From Limnoperna fortunei (taxonomy: Eukaryota > Mollusca > Bivalvia > Mytilida > Modiolidae): a stretch of 64,000 bases of DNA. This document shows, in pieces, positions 45,339-56,189 of this stretch. The translations under genes were made by a program, and so were the position numbers. The notes under the pieces were generated by a model. That model was not told the DNA's origin. It searched no databases and saw nothing but the letters and a program-made list of their open reading frames with translations. Each line of letters starts with the position of its first letter. Positions within the stretch are counted from its first letter, which is position 1. The stretch lies in the NCBI GenBank assembly GCA_944474755.1, contig OX104122.1, positions 26,873,956 through 26,937,955 on the forward strand, written 5' to 3'.

Positions 45339-46314
45339 AATGATCGTAATATGGCGATGTCGACTATATAGAAATGCACGAGAGTGTCATGTATATCTTT
45401 AATTTGTATTTAATATAATCGATAATAAAAAAAATTTGCTGCTATCTCGTAAAAGTATGATCTATTACCAATACTTTGAGCCCATTTTAAATAGATATTG
45501 AATTGAGCAAAACACTTTCAAGTTGATTTGAAAAAATCGTATTTTTACTTAAGAATTGTATATGGATACTGTTGAAAAATGTCGAAATTATTGCAACATA
45601 CCCCATTTTGTCGAAATATAACATAATATTTTTTGCTTACAAAAATATGCGGCCCATGTGATTATGTTGAAATATGGAACTTCAAGATTTTATCAACTAA
45701 ATGAGATATTGAATTCGTACGAAAGCCCAGAAGGCTCATTAGAGATTTGAATATCGAGATTCGAGCTTCGAAATTCTAAATTCTAAATTCAATATATTTT
45801 TAACCAATCAGATTGTGTGTGACATAATTGTCTACCAATCAGAATAGTTCTTATATAAACATAGCCACGTGCTATCAAGTTCGCGAATTTTGTGCAATAT
45901 AATTGTGTTCTTTAAATTTTTTTTTTTTTTTGTTTTTTTTTTTGGGGGGGGGGGTTAACCGTGACTGAGAAGTTTGAAAATAATTGTGCTGACAAGATAA
46001 TAAGTGTGGCTTTTAGCACATTTCTAAATTCAAAGGGCCAAAATAAGCCAGTGGCGAATCAAGAAATTTCGAAAAGGGAGGGCACGGACTGGCTAAAGGG
46101 GAAGCACTTTGGTCATGCTTCAATGATTTTATATATATCCAACCAAATTTTTGCATCCACCCCAGATAGCCCCACACAAAATTTAGGAACAAAATTTAGT
46201 TCGTAAAGTAACATGCAGTTGATGTTGCACATTAAAAATATTTAATGTTGATATCGATAAAGTCGATTATTAAATTATTTCGCTGTGTTTTGTGATGCGC
46301 GCTTAAAAAGGGGG
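45339..46314. other. Sequence between inner and outer element ends
   Basis: AT-rich and without a recognisable gene. A long T run followed by G run lies at about 45918-45954, and an 81-codon frame at 45961-46206 starts right after it. The frame resembles nothing known. Confidence 0.4.
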
Positions 46315-46639
46315 GTCTATAATTTTAGTAGTATAGATGATAAACATTTTGGTAAAATTCTGAGAGACAACGATCCCAAATTTATGCAAAGCAACCCACC
46401 CCTGTCATATTAACCTGCAGTTGTGTTCCTTATATTGCTATCATAAAAGTAACCACCAGAATCAATACCACGGGTTCAAAAAATCCGTCTTCCTAGTTTA
46501 ATTGAATTTTATTAAACCTATAAAGTTTAGGTTATTCTTCAAGCAGTAATGGGACACTCAACAAATCTATCTGGTAAATATACTTTCTTTATTTTGCATG
46601 CACGTACCTAACTCACCATGTAATAAGTAAATTGATTGA

Positions 46640-46950
46640 TTAATTAGGGCCCCGCCACTTTGTGGAGAACGCCCTATAGTGAAAAGTCTGTCCGTTTGTC
46701 CATCCAAACTAATCTTGTCCGAGCTATAACTTTGTTATCTTTTGAGGTAGGCTTTTGATATTTGGTATGTGGGTACTTTATTTTTAAGGCGATGTGTCAG
46801 TCATACCATGATTGATGACTTTTGACCTTGATTTCAAAGTCGGCGGGGCCAGAAGAAATGGATACCATCTCACTGATATCTAGTTGATTGTTTGTTTAAA
46901 GTCAAGCGAGCAATTTTTTAGCTATATTGAGGAGGAGAACAAGATGTAAG
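46640..46950. repeat. Dispersed repeats (GGGCCCCGCC... and SINE-type tail)
   Basis: 46648-46860 starts AGGGCCCCGCCACTTTGTGG and contains GATATTTGGTATGTGGGTAC, a layout I associate with molluscan dispersed repeats and distantly like 686-860. 46885-46950 resembles 35243-35310. Confidence 0.45.
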
Positions 46951-47567
46951 AACTATTTTCATCTTTTTATGTGTTGAATAAAATAATTTATTGTTGCTCA
47001 AACAACAGCGGATATTGTAGCGGAAATAAGTGTTGCAAGGAACAAGCATATCCACGACATTTCTCCTTTGTCCGTCTCTGGCTTTTTCCCTTGTGAATCG
47101 TTTGTCGATCGAAGTACGAAAATAATCATATATATGGTTATCTAATCAGTCGGTCCTCCTAGTAAAGGCGTTTTGGGTCTTTCTTTTGCATATTAATGTA
47201 TTCTAAATTAGTTTAAAATGTAAAACAAATCACAAAATTATTATGCTTTCACAACATAATCTGAGCCGATATACAATCGTACTAAACGCGTCATTTAGTG
47301 TTCGGTACACGAATCAATATTTTTGTTTTCATAAATGTCCATAAATTTACAAATTCAACTTCGATGACTCCATTTTAATTGTCAAAAAGTTTGCGTTTTT
47401 CCCGAAAACGAGTTCTCATGTTTGATTCAGCTACTTTTTATTTATGTAGCCGACACGGTCTATAGCTTCATATATATTGACAAAAAATGTTAACTGTTAG
47501 TTTAATAGACAACCTTATGTAAGTGTGTATGCCCGTAATATGGTTATTTTTCATTTTATTATAAATT
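46951..47567. other. Intergenic DNA, no feature recognised
   Basis: No gene or repeat match was seen. Confidence 0.5.
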
Positions 47568-47700
47568 TTTTCAGCTACATCATGGCGTCCAGTTTTGTTT
47601 TTGTTTTTTTATTGGAAGGGGTGGAGGAATCCGGATTACCCAGAGAAAGACCCGGACCTTTGGTAGAAAACTTGCAATCCGTGTCAATAAAGATTCTCCC
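47568..47700 (-). mobile_element. SINE 3' part
   Basis: CAGCTACATCATGGCGTCCA, GAGGAATCCGGATTACCC and GCAATCCGTGTCAATAAAGA correspond to the inverted SINE tail and central domain. The tRNA head is missing. Confidence 0.8.
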
Positions 47701-47734
47701 AATATCCAAAACAAACAAAAAATCCAAAAACCAA

Positions 47735-47870
47735 AGTCCAACAAATTGGCAAACTAGAGAACCAACAACCAAAAACTACAGCAATGGTCCTAACTTGGTA
47801 CAGGCACTTAAACAGGAATTGTGGATTAACCTAGTTATTGCGGCATGCTAAACATCCCGCTACTGTTACT
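47735..47870 (-). repeat. Repeat linked to reverse-transcriptase elements, minus strand
   Basis: GGCAAACTAGAGAACCAACA, ACTACAGCAATGGTCCTAAC and TGTGGATTAACCTAGTTATT match 40695-40890 and, inverted, 21441-22055. Confidence 0.7.
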
Positions 47871-49395
47871 AAAGTTTGTTGGGTGTCATACAAATCTATA
47901 TTAAAGGTGGACCTGTTTTGTTAAAGGGTTTCTGTGAATAATGAAAACTCTCAACCTTTAGTCGAGCTTGTGCTCCTTTTGTCGATCCAAAAATTTGGAA
48001 ATTGAAATGAACAGTTACATTCAACAGTTTTCCGGCGTCTTAAATGCGACGGCTTTTTATTTTGATAGGTCGATTTTCATGGTAAATTTCTTATTTGTTT
48101 TAATCGGACTGTTACCTAAGAGCAGTTGACTGTTGTGTGTTCAATAGCCTTCTTGCAATAACGTTTGAGGTTTACGTGGGACAATTCTAGCAGTTTGTCT
48201 GAATGCCATATAACGTTAAGAAAATAGACGTTTGTAAACGTCAGAATAACAAATTGCTGACTTAAAATTAAAAACGCCTGTCGCTTAAGTCAAAGACGAC
48301 TTGTGAGATGCGAAAAACAGAGACATCGTATGAAAATGGAAGTGTAATCGTGAAATAATATTTTCTTTCGGATTTTAGTAATAAAAAGGTAAAAAATGAA
48401 ACAATTAAACAAACTGGAAGCAACACACTCCATTACTATTAGTATAGTCAGTACGAGGTGTCTTAAAATCATCGCATCATAATCATTAGGTACTGAATTT
48501 GAAGTTCTGCAATCATTTTGACAAGAAATTATAATTAGGTTGACATAAAGTATGTGTTCGTGTCACGAAATATAATTTATATTAAGTTGTTTGCGATCAA
48601 TGATCCGAGAAAAAGTCACAGCAACGTTATTTTTTTTTACATTGGATGATATTTTCAAGGTATATAGATTTAATTAAAAAACATACATACCTTTCAAACT
48701 GTTCAAAGTAAAATAAGTAACCGTTACTGAAACTGCTGCAGATATAACGGCAGAAATAACTGATAACTGTCTTGAAAGTAGTAACATCTATGTGAGTCAT
48801 CTCGGTATATGTCTTTGAAGTATTAACATCTACTTTTTTTAGCGTGTTAACGTATTCGCAATTCGACTGGGTTATTTTAAAATAATTGTCTAATTAAAAA
48901 TCATGAAATTGTCCGCATCCTTATTTCTTTTGAAACACGATCTGATGTTTTTACTGAACATTTCATTGTGTATCCGGTTCACTAGTTTCATGGGTGTAAC
49001 CATATATTATCACTTGGGACAACAAGGTGTGTAACGGGTCAATAAAATTTATGTTTGTCATAGGTGTAACATATTTGTGTGACCTCGGTGTAATTATGCT
49101 GCTTGCAATAAATAACTGAGAAAAAGTTACAATGACCTATATATTTTGTTTATTTACATGGGATGAATATTCCAGCTATGTAATCTATATTTGTATTGTC
49201 ACGCCAGCCTAGGACTGTGTCGATATAGTTGTATAAGTTCAGTAGCTAAGGATGAATGGGCGAGAAAATATTCAAATGTATACTTACTATGTAGTTACAT
49301 CTGAAATCAGAATGTGAATCGATCAACTTAAATATAAACAGTTATTGGATGATGTCTATTTTTCAAGAAATAATAGTTATTTCTGTCGTTTACAG
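47871..49395. other. Intergenic DNA, no feature recognised
   Basis: No gene or repeat was recognised apart from a few GACGTTT/AACGTC motifs near 48160-48290. Confidence 0.45.
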
Positions 49396-49562
49396 AAAAT
49401 TAAAACAAAGAGAGACCTTGTACTGTACTATGTTTTTCATTTTTTCAATAAATTGAACACCACATACAGTGATGTACAAACTTTACCCGGTATCGCAAAA
49501 AACGCAGCTGCAATCATGGTCGCAATAAAATTATTGCTCCTGGAATCCAAATATTTCCTCAG
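49396..49562 (+). CDS. Candidate internal exon of an unidentified gene
   Basis: A 167-base segment is bounded by an acceptor-like site (TTTCTGTCGTTTACAG ending at 49395) and a good donor (CTCAG followed by GTGAGT at 49563). One frame is open throughout and encodes about 55 residues, including TLPGIAKNAAAIMVAIKLLLLESK, which could be an amphipathic or hydrophobic helix. The family is not recognised and no neighbouring exons could be linked. It lies on the strand opposite to the TLRs. Chance occurrence of such a segment in 64 kb is quite possible. Confidence 0.2.
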
Positions 49563-49904
49563 GTGAGTTTAAGTGAATAATTTGAAGATGACAGCGTCAA
49601 TTTTTTTAGCAGGTTGTCGGACTTCTCAAGTTGACTCGCAGATTCGACATTATTTAAAATCTTTTAAGGACCTTGAGCGTCATTTCAAATAACCACCTGA
49701 AAAGTTCCATTTTTGATATTAATATCGTGTATAACTTAAGACTAGTTAAAGCCCTTTTAAGGTCAAACAAGCCATAAATAAGGAAATAACTGCTGGCATC
49801 TTTATACTTTATACTTCGAATATTGCGAGTGAAATATCATTTGTTATGACCGAAAGTTGAATAAATGGATTTGACAGATCAATTTAAATAAATTTGGTGT
49901 GTAC

Positions 49905-50012
49905 GAGGTCGGCTAGAAGAGCACAGTTAGTATCCATTGGAATACTACAGTCTGTTGAAAAATATGTCCTTCAAACGTAACGAAATTGTTATCAATAAGA
50001 TAATCTAACGTA
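49905..50012 (-). mobile_element. Reverse-transcriptase fragment
   Basis: AGGTCGGCTAGAAGAGCACA, CCATTGGAATAC and CAGTCTGTTGAAAAATATGT match 56937-57045, the part encoding the QQTVGIPMGTNYAPLLADL region of the longer element. It is only about 108 bases long. Confidence 0.8.
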
Positions 50013-50226
50013 TATATAAATATTAAATTGATTAAAATGTATTAAACAATATCCGAATACCCATTTTTCATTTTCCGCAATTTTTATCAAATAATTATAT
50101 ATAATATGACATGTAGCGAGTATGAATCAACATGCACATGCAATAGACTGTCAGTCAAATATGAAACAGTTAACGAAAATAAAAACGAAAAAAGTTTTCA
50201 TTCGATGACAGAACACATAAACTGTC

Positions 50227-52761
50227 TTACGATTGTAAAATTTTCTTCATTTTCTCCCAAAAGACATGATCGCCATATGAATCGTTTGGGTACTCTATGT
50301 ACGACTGAGATTGAACGAGCTCTAAAATATGTAATGGCAGGTCACGTGGAAGCATTTGTTCCAGAAACACCAGGAACATAATATTTTCCTTATCTCTTGA
50401 GTAAATACTTTCCATTTTAGCCATGTTATATTCAAACATGCACCAATAAGATTTGATGTAATTGTGTGACATAATAACAACCGTTTTCCGGCTGTTGTGA
50501 ATAGCAGACGTGATGTTTAATTGAATGTCGTTCCCAGGCAAGAAGTCTCTATTATGAATGCACAATTTTAGGCCAACACTTTCAATGTTTTTAAGAACTA
50601 GTTCGGTGACAAATCGACGGTCTTCATTGTCGTAAGATATAAAAGCATCGTACTCGTAAGTATGATTTTCATGTTTTGTCGGAATTGGTACATAGTATTT
50701 GCTCTTCACCATGTAATAAAGATAACGTAGTTTCCATCGATGTCTGTATAGCAAACCAAGAACTAAAACTGTGGAAAATATTACTGTTAAAATAACCAGT
50801 CCGACAATCAACGAAATATAGGAAGAACAGTTCTTTTTCAAAATAGAATATATAAATTGCGCTTCTGTTATATTTTTTAACTGATTTTGTGGAAGTTGAC
50901 ATAATGTACGGTGTGGATTGCGAAAACGAACGTTTGTAACAGTAATCCACTGGATAAACTCTATTGTCTCGCACGTGCAGAGTAGCCGATTTCCACTCAG
51001 GTCAACATAAACTGGAGAACTTTTATTATAGATTTCATCTAATTGATTTCTCATTGCCTCTTCTATAAATGAAATTCTATTATTTGAAAGATCCAGCAGT
51101 TTTAATTTGCTCATATGACTGATTTCAAATGTGAAGTTATCAAGCATATTTCCACTAATAATTAGAGTTTGTAATGACATTTGATAGTGAAAAAACTTAA
51201 ATGGCAACATGGGTATTCGGTTGTTAGATAAATCCAAAGTCTCAAGTTTTGAATTATGTCTAAATATTTCACCTTCAGAATCATTTGGTAAAACAAATCC
51301 AAGTAAATTATCTTGCAAAAAAAGCCTTTTCATATTACTACACCTAGTGAAGAAAAATTTTGACACATTTGAACAAAAGTTATTGGATAGATTTACATGC
51401 TCAACAGTTTCCGTGCCTACAACGGGTCCAATAAGTGAGTACAGAAGGTTAAAACTCAGGTCTACATATCTCAATTTATTTGTTGTTATGGCGACAGCAG
51501 GTACTTCAAAACGCTCTTTTGAATTCGTGCAAATAAGTTTTGTGATATTCGGAGGGAGTGGCAAGTAAACAAAACCTGCAGCTGTTTCCGGTTTCGAATG
51601 TGGTAATATTGAATGATACGAAATACTGGTTTTAGACCGCGGTTCAAAAAACTGGTTATTATAGCACTCTTCATCTCTTTCTTTTGGATCATGTGATGTC
51701 TGAGTAAAAGACGCATTTATTATTTGGACTGGTAGTTTAACAACATCTACGTAATAGGGTCCCGGCGAAAATGCATTGTCTGCTACAGATATTAATCGTA
51801 ATGTACTTGGAAATCCGGCTAAAACCCTTACTTCAAAGAGTTGTATTCTATTGCTATCCATATGTAATTCTGATATATTTGTGAACTTTAAGTTTGTCAA
51901 GTGATGCTGTTTCACCTCTGTATTTAATTCATTTGTCTGGTGGACTTTATTAATTTTTAGCACGCGAATTGATGTGTGTGGTAAGTCATAACTAATATTT
52001 TCTACTCCGCTAAATTTTAAGCACCGATTGTAGGACACATCCAGATAAGAGAGATTCTTCATATCCTTAAAGGTTCCGTTATATACATAGTTTATATGAC
52101 AAGCGGACAAATCAATGCTCTCAAGATGTTGTACATATTTGAATGTATCAGCCGTCAGAATTGTTAAGTTGCATTTACCTTCGAAACCCGAAATGGTCAA
52201 ATTCTTCAGGCTGGGAAGATTCTCGAATCGCTTATTTGATCCATCACTTTGAAGTAAATCGAAATGTAATGTAGTTAAAAATGGGATAAAACTGAAGTTA
52301 AGACTCAGAGAGTCGAACGTATTGTTACTAAGATTCAAAATCTGCAATCTTGGTGTGTTTTGAAATACGTTACTTGCTGTTTTATTTATCAAATTGTTAT
52401 GTATCAAAAGCTCTTGGAGATTTTGCAGACCGTAGAATGATTCTGCTGATATGGTTTGCAGTAGATTATTAGACAAATCGAGTTTCAAAAGACGTCTGTT
52501 AATACTAAAGATTCTATCTGGGATCTTTTTAATGTTGTTACTGCCCAAATTTAACTCCACAGTATTATTTGGAATCGATGGTATTGTCATAAGATTTTGC
52601 TTGGAACAGTCGACCTTATAAACAGGGTTGAGATGAATTAGATAACAGGAACATCGCTCATCGAATTTGCATTTACTTTTGTTCATTTCTTCTGTGTTAT
52701 TACTTAAAGCATTAACTGCTAGTATTATTAAAATGATTGTTTTGAATTTTCCCAGCAACAT
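50227..52761 (-). CDS. Toll-like receptor, copy B (intact, single coding exon)
   Basis: This encodes 844 residues and is the paralogue of copy A; the two align without gaps up to the juxtamembrane linker, where A has two extra residues. Parts: signal peptide 1-20 (IILIILAVNALS core); N-terminal cysteines C31, C37, C39, C52; LRRs about 60-590; C-terminal cysteine cluster C595, C597, C621, C645; membrane segment about 648-672; TIR domain 702-844 with YDAFISY (704-710), RDFLPG (738-743) and FW (834-835). All three TIR boxes are intact, so signalling is expected to be preserved. The TIR matches copy A at 128 of 143 positions, while residues about 335-430 match at about 43 of 96. The start is the first ATG after a splice acceptor. 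The ligand is unknown. Confidence 0.97.
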   Translation of the reverse strand: MLLGKFKTIILIILAVNALSNNTEEMNKSKCKFDERCSCYLIHLNPVYKVDCSKQNLMTIPSIPNNTVELNLGSNNIKKIPDRIFSINRRLLKLDLSNNLLQTISAESFYGLQNLQELLIHNNLINKTASNVFQNTPRLQILNLSNNTFDSLSLNFSFIPFLTTLHFDLLQSDGSNKRFENLPSLKNLTISGFEGKCNLTILTADTFKYVQHLESIDLSACHINYVYNGTFKDMKNLSYLDVSYNRCLKFSGVENISYDLPHTSIRVLKINKVHQTNELNTEVKQHHLTNLKFTNISELHMDSNRIQLFEVRVLAGFPSTLRLISVADNAFSPGPYYVDVVKLPVQIINASFTQTSHDPKERDEECYNNQFFEPRSKTSISYHSILPHSKPETAAGFVYLPLPPNITKLICTNSKERFEVPAVAITTNKLRYVDLSFNLLYSLIGPVVGTETVEHVNLSNNFCSNVSKFFFTRCSNMKRLFLQDNLLGFVLPNDSEGEIFRHNSKLETLDLSNNRIPMLPFKFFHYQMSLQTLIISGNMLDNFTFEISHMSKLKLLDLSNNRISFIEEAMRNQLDEIYNKSSPVYVDLSGNRLLCTCETIEFIQWITVTNVRFRNPHRTLCQLPQNQLKNITEAQFIYSILKKNCSSYISLIVGLVILTVIFSTVLVLGLLYRHRWKLRYLYYMVKSKYYVPIPTKHENHTYEYDAFISYDNEDRRFVTELVLKNIESVGLKLCIHNRDFLPGNDIQLNITSAIHNSRKTVVIMSHNYIKSYWCMFEYNMAKMESIYSRDKENIMFLVFLEQMLPRDLPLHILELVQSQSYIEYPNDSYGDHVFWEKMKKILQS

Positions 52762-52782
52762 GTTTTCTGATTTACCAATCCT
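52762..52782 (-). other. 3' splice site and start of coding exon, TLR B
   Basis: Minus strand: TTAATTACAG, then GATTGGTAAATCAGAAAAC, then ATG. The AG is at 52782-52781 and 19 bases of 5' UTR follow. The arrangement parallels TLR A. Confidence 0.7.
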
Positions 52783-55063
52783 GTAATTAATAAAAGAACG
52801 GTTTGCATTAAATAAGTATTACAATAAATGTATAGCTCACAAGCACACAAATACAAATAATACAGTAACAGAAACAAAGAACAAAAACTGAATAAATACT
52901 AATTTCTAATTTCTATAACAACCTAGAAGTGAACCACAAAGTGTAAGCGCTTCCTTTTATAAGCAATCCCTGCGGTTTTATAGTCAGCTGCACGAGTAGG
53001 TCAGTTACTACAAATCTTTTCAAGTTTAAGTTGAAATTTGATTTTAAAAAATGAGAGGTGATTGAGGTATTATTTGTTTCTTTGCCAGTTATTTCTGGGG
53101 CTGGGGTCGTCAAATTTTGTGCTTTAAAGCGTTCGTTTTGTTTGTTCAGCTTTTTCTGTTAATGGGGCACGATGAACCAAAACTATTTAAGAATGCATCA
53201 TAGTTTCGCTGGTATTCTCGACGGAAAATGAAATTGTTGAAATAAAAATTACATCTAGTCCGAAGTCGATCATTAAAGACCGATAGGTAAACAGATAAAT
53301 ATAAAACACAGCAAGAAAAATATGTATATATTTCTCAGTATTCCAATAAAAGCTGACAATCTGCAGGAAAATAAAACACGGAAAAGAAGGATGTCATAGG
53401 ACAAAAGATCATTACGCACTGAAAATCAGTACTGAAAATAATGACAATGTTCTGTTGCAGAGTCCCGTTTGCTTACCGTAGGGCTTTATGTAGTTATCTC
53501 AAACAAATCCCTTTCAAATATTTAGAAGCATGGTTTTCCTTACATCAAAATGGTTAAATTCTAGTCAGACAAAAAGCTCCACCACCAGGCCTGGGAATTT
53601 CCTTAGTATCAACCAAATGTTGAGTACGTAACAACATCGCAGTTGTTTCTGGTGGATACTATAAGTCTGTGTTGAAGCTGAGAACTTTGACAATTTTTGG
53701 TGTATATTGATGTTGTGTGTTTCAAATTAAAAATATTTGCTGCTATGTATGAACATCTTAGCTATTGGTATCCAGGCACATGATAATGAGTTTGTTTAAC
53801 AATATTTTGTCATCGCCTATAATTGGCACATTTGCAGCTTGATCCACATAACCCGAACATCAACCCGATATTTTCTAAAATTCGGTTATATTTTGGCGTA
53901 TGACCTTATTAGACACTTTTTAGGCATAAAAGTTAATAGACGTCGAAGAATATAATCTAATCTAAACAAATACGACATTAAAATGCATCCTCATAAATGT
54001 TGCGAAGTTGCATAATTCAATTAGTACAGGTTTTTAAGTCATGTTTACATTAGCAAACGTTGCTCGACATCATCTCAACTTTTTTCCAACTTCGAAAATA
54101 GGTTAACCAAGATGGCGTTTAGATTGCTCAAACGCAAAATCAATTTTGACGTACATTGATTTCGAAAAATATGATGCTAAAAAGATGGAAAACATAAGTG
54201 TGAGACCTACCTTCAAGTACTTGTTACAAATCACCATATAGTATCCTCCGGAAACGACAGCGATGGTTTTACGTACTCAACATCGAGATTACCAAGCGTG
54301 AACAAGCGTTATTTTTATTTCTTTACAAACCTTTCTTTCATATAGCTTCAACGATGTTGTGTAATGTGCATTTCTTTGATTAAACACGGATTTATGGTTT
54401 TCAACGTCATGACCTAGATTTAACATTTACACGTCATTTCAGTTTATGAAAAAATAATGATTATTGTGAACTTATAAATCCCATCCCTTAATGTAAGTAT
54501 TTGGCCTGAATTTGGATTTTATCTTTTCTTTCCCGCTCCCTCTCTTTTAACTATTGAAAATAATTCACGTCACAATTTGAAATTTTGTCTTTGCACTACA
54601 TTTTATTAAACGTGTCATTTTCACCTTTCTTACATTATGGATTATTATTCGGGCACTTTGTTAAAACAAATATTTTTATTCCGATTAAACGCAATACTTT
54701 CCGTTTAAATTCAAAATTTATTGCGATTAAATCAATAAAGCTTCCGTACAATTTGTAAATGCTTACAATTAAACTTTTTACCGACTAACATCCAATAAAA
54801 ATCTAATTGATATGATCCTGCAGTGTTTTTAAAACACGTTGGATTCGGTTGTTAGTTACGTAAACCAAAGATTTATTGAATCTTACTAAGTTTTCCCAGG
54901 TGTTTGGAAGAGACCTTGTGATCTTCTATGAGTGATATCATGTTTTTGCGAGTCGAGCTAAGTGAACGAGCTAATAGACATAAAGTGTTTTTATCAAGAG
55001 TGCAGAGAAGAACGCATTAAAGTACCTATTTTACTACGCGATATGCTATAGAACCTTAATTGT
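52783..55063 (-). other. Presumed 5'-UTR intron of TLR B (proximal part)
   Basis: No gene or clear repeat was recognised. If the cassette at 55.86 kb is the first exon, the intron would run 55859-52781 (3,079 bases) and would contain the TTAA MITE. Confidence 0.4.
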
Positions 55064-55067
55064 TTAA

Positions 55068-55336
55068 GGTATCCGACCCATAATTGACCACGTGATCATA
55101 TTTGGTGTCCCGGATGTCCATTGTTTGTCAATGGAGCAGACCTCGGTAATGTTCGGCAAACATCGGAACTACTATTTGAGCAACTAAATTTTTTTCTCAA
55201 AACTGTTAACTTTGACTCAAAGTAAAACAATATATTTACTTGGTATCATTAATTAATAATATATTGAGTAAATAAATTTGCATTTCTTGGTCTAAAAATA
55301 AAATTAAACGGTGACTTCAATTATGGGTCGGATACC
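55068..55336. mobile_element. MITE with TTAA target site (piggyBac- or Kolobok-like)
   Basis: Perfect 20-bp terminal inverted repeats (GGTATCCGACCCATAATTGA at 55068-55087 and its complement at 55317-55336) are bounded by TTAA on each side (55064-55067 and 55337-55340). The 269-bp length and lack of coding make it a MITE. TTAA duplication is typical of piggyBac and also of Kolobok. Confidence 0.9.
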
Positions 55337-55729
55337 TTAATATCCGACATCCAATAAGAAGCCCTAAACAAAAACCTTGTTACCATACCACCTGAATTAA
55401 CACAATTTCGTTGTAAAACATTAATTAAAAGGTGTCCACAATAAGTATTTAATTGACAAATATATTTTATATTTTGAACAGCCTACAATAAACACCAAAG
55501 GCGGAAAACGAAGACGTTTGCATGTTATATAAGAATGTAAGTGCCCACAGATTAGCAATAAATACAATGATCATTATATTTTTAAGATTTCAGTGAGATT
55601 GTATTTATAAGTAATAACACTACGCTGTTCCTTTATTCTTTGTTTGACATCGCATATCGTATGAACAGTTTCATTAAAGTCACTAAAATAAAAGCAATTT
55701 TACTATTATATATAGAGCAGATTTATTTG

Positions 55730-55980
55730 TTTTTTTTATTTTCAAACTACAGCCAATAATGTGAAAGTTGTGTGTTATATCAAACAAACATTTAATTAAA
55801 CTGTACATTGCACATTTTTCTAATATTCATCCTTGCATAACATAAAACATACAACTTACCTCTAACCTTGATCCAAGCTACCACCGCAGGTAAAAATATA
55901 AAAATGTTAATGTCATGTTCATCTAGTGTTATGCATTTAAAGACCCTTTTTAATACAATGCACAGGTAATGTAATTGATA
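55730..55980 (-). promoter_or_regulatory. Upstream cassette copy b: candidate first exon/promoter of TLR B
   Basis: Plus-strand landmarks are ATTAAACTGTACATTGCACA, then ACTTACCTCTAACCTTGATC and AAGCTACCACC. On the minus strand the exon would end GGTTAGAG followed by a consensus donor GTAAGT, with last exon base 55860. It lies 3.1 kb upstream of the TLR B ATG. This is the best donor among the five copies. A TATA-like TTTTATATTT lies just upstream of the conserved block on the minus strand. The exon role is inference. Confidence 0.45.
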
Positions 55981-56189
55981 CCCGCTTAAAAGAGAAACAA
56001 ATTATTGTTTTTAACCAAATCGGGTCACTTTTACATGTAATTTTCTCATGTAGTGTTTACAAACTGCTTTGTTTACGTTTTTCACTAATTTGTAACATCT
56101 TTTACAAGACATGTTTCCTTCTGCTTTGTTAATCAGTTTTGTTGCTACTTATTTAAAAAGAAAGTAGCAAAGAAAACCGACCAAACAAC

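Larger units (their letters stand above)
42063..46338. mobile_element. Outer inverted-repeat element, about 4.3 kb, hosting nested insertions
   Basis: 42063-42086 and 46315-46338 are perfect 24-base inverted repeats beginning ATCTATACTACTAAAA. With gaps the similarity continues to about 58 bases (TTTTTAAGTGCGC against TTTTTAAGCGCGC). Just inside, about 42144-42206 and 46215-46280 are similar in direct, not inverted, orientation (ATGTTGCA, ATATTTAAT, ATATCGAT). No transposase or helicase frame was seen. The ends could belong to one Helitron-related or DNA element, or to two separate copies. No clear target duplication was found. Confidence 0.6.
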
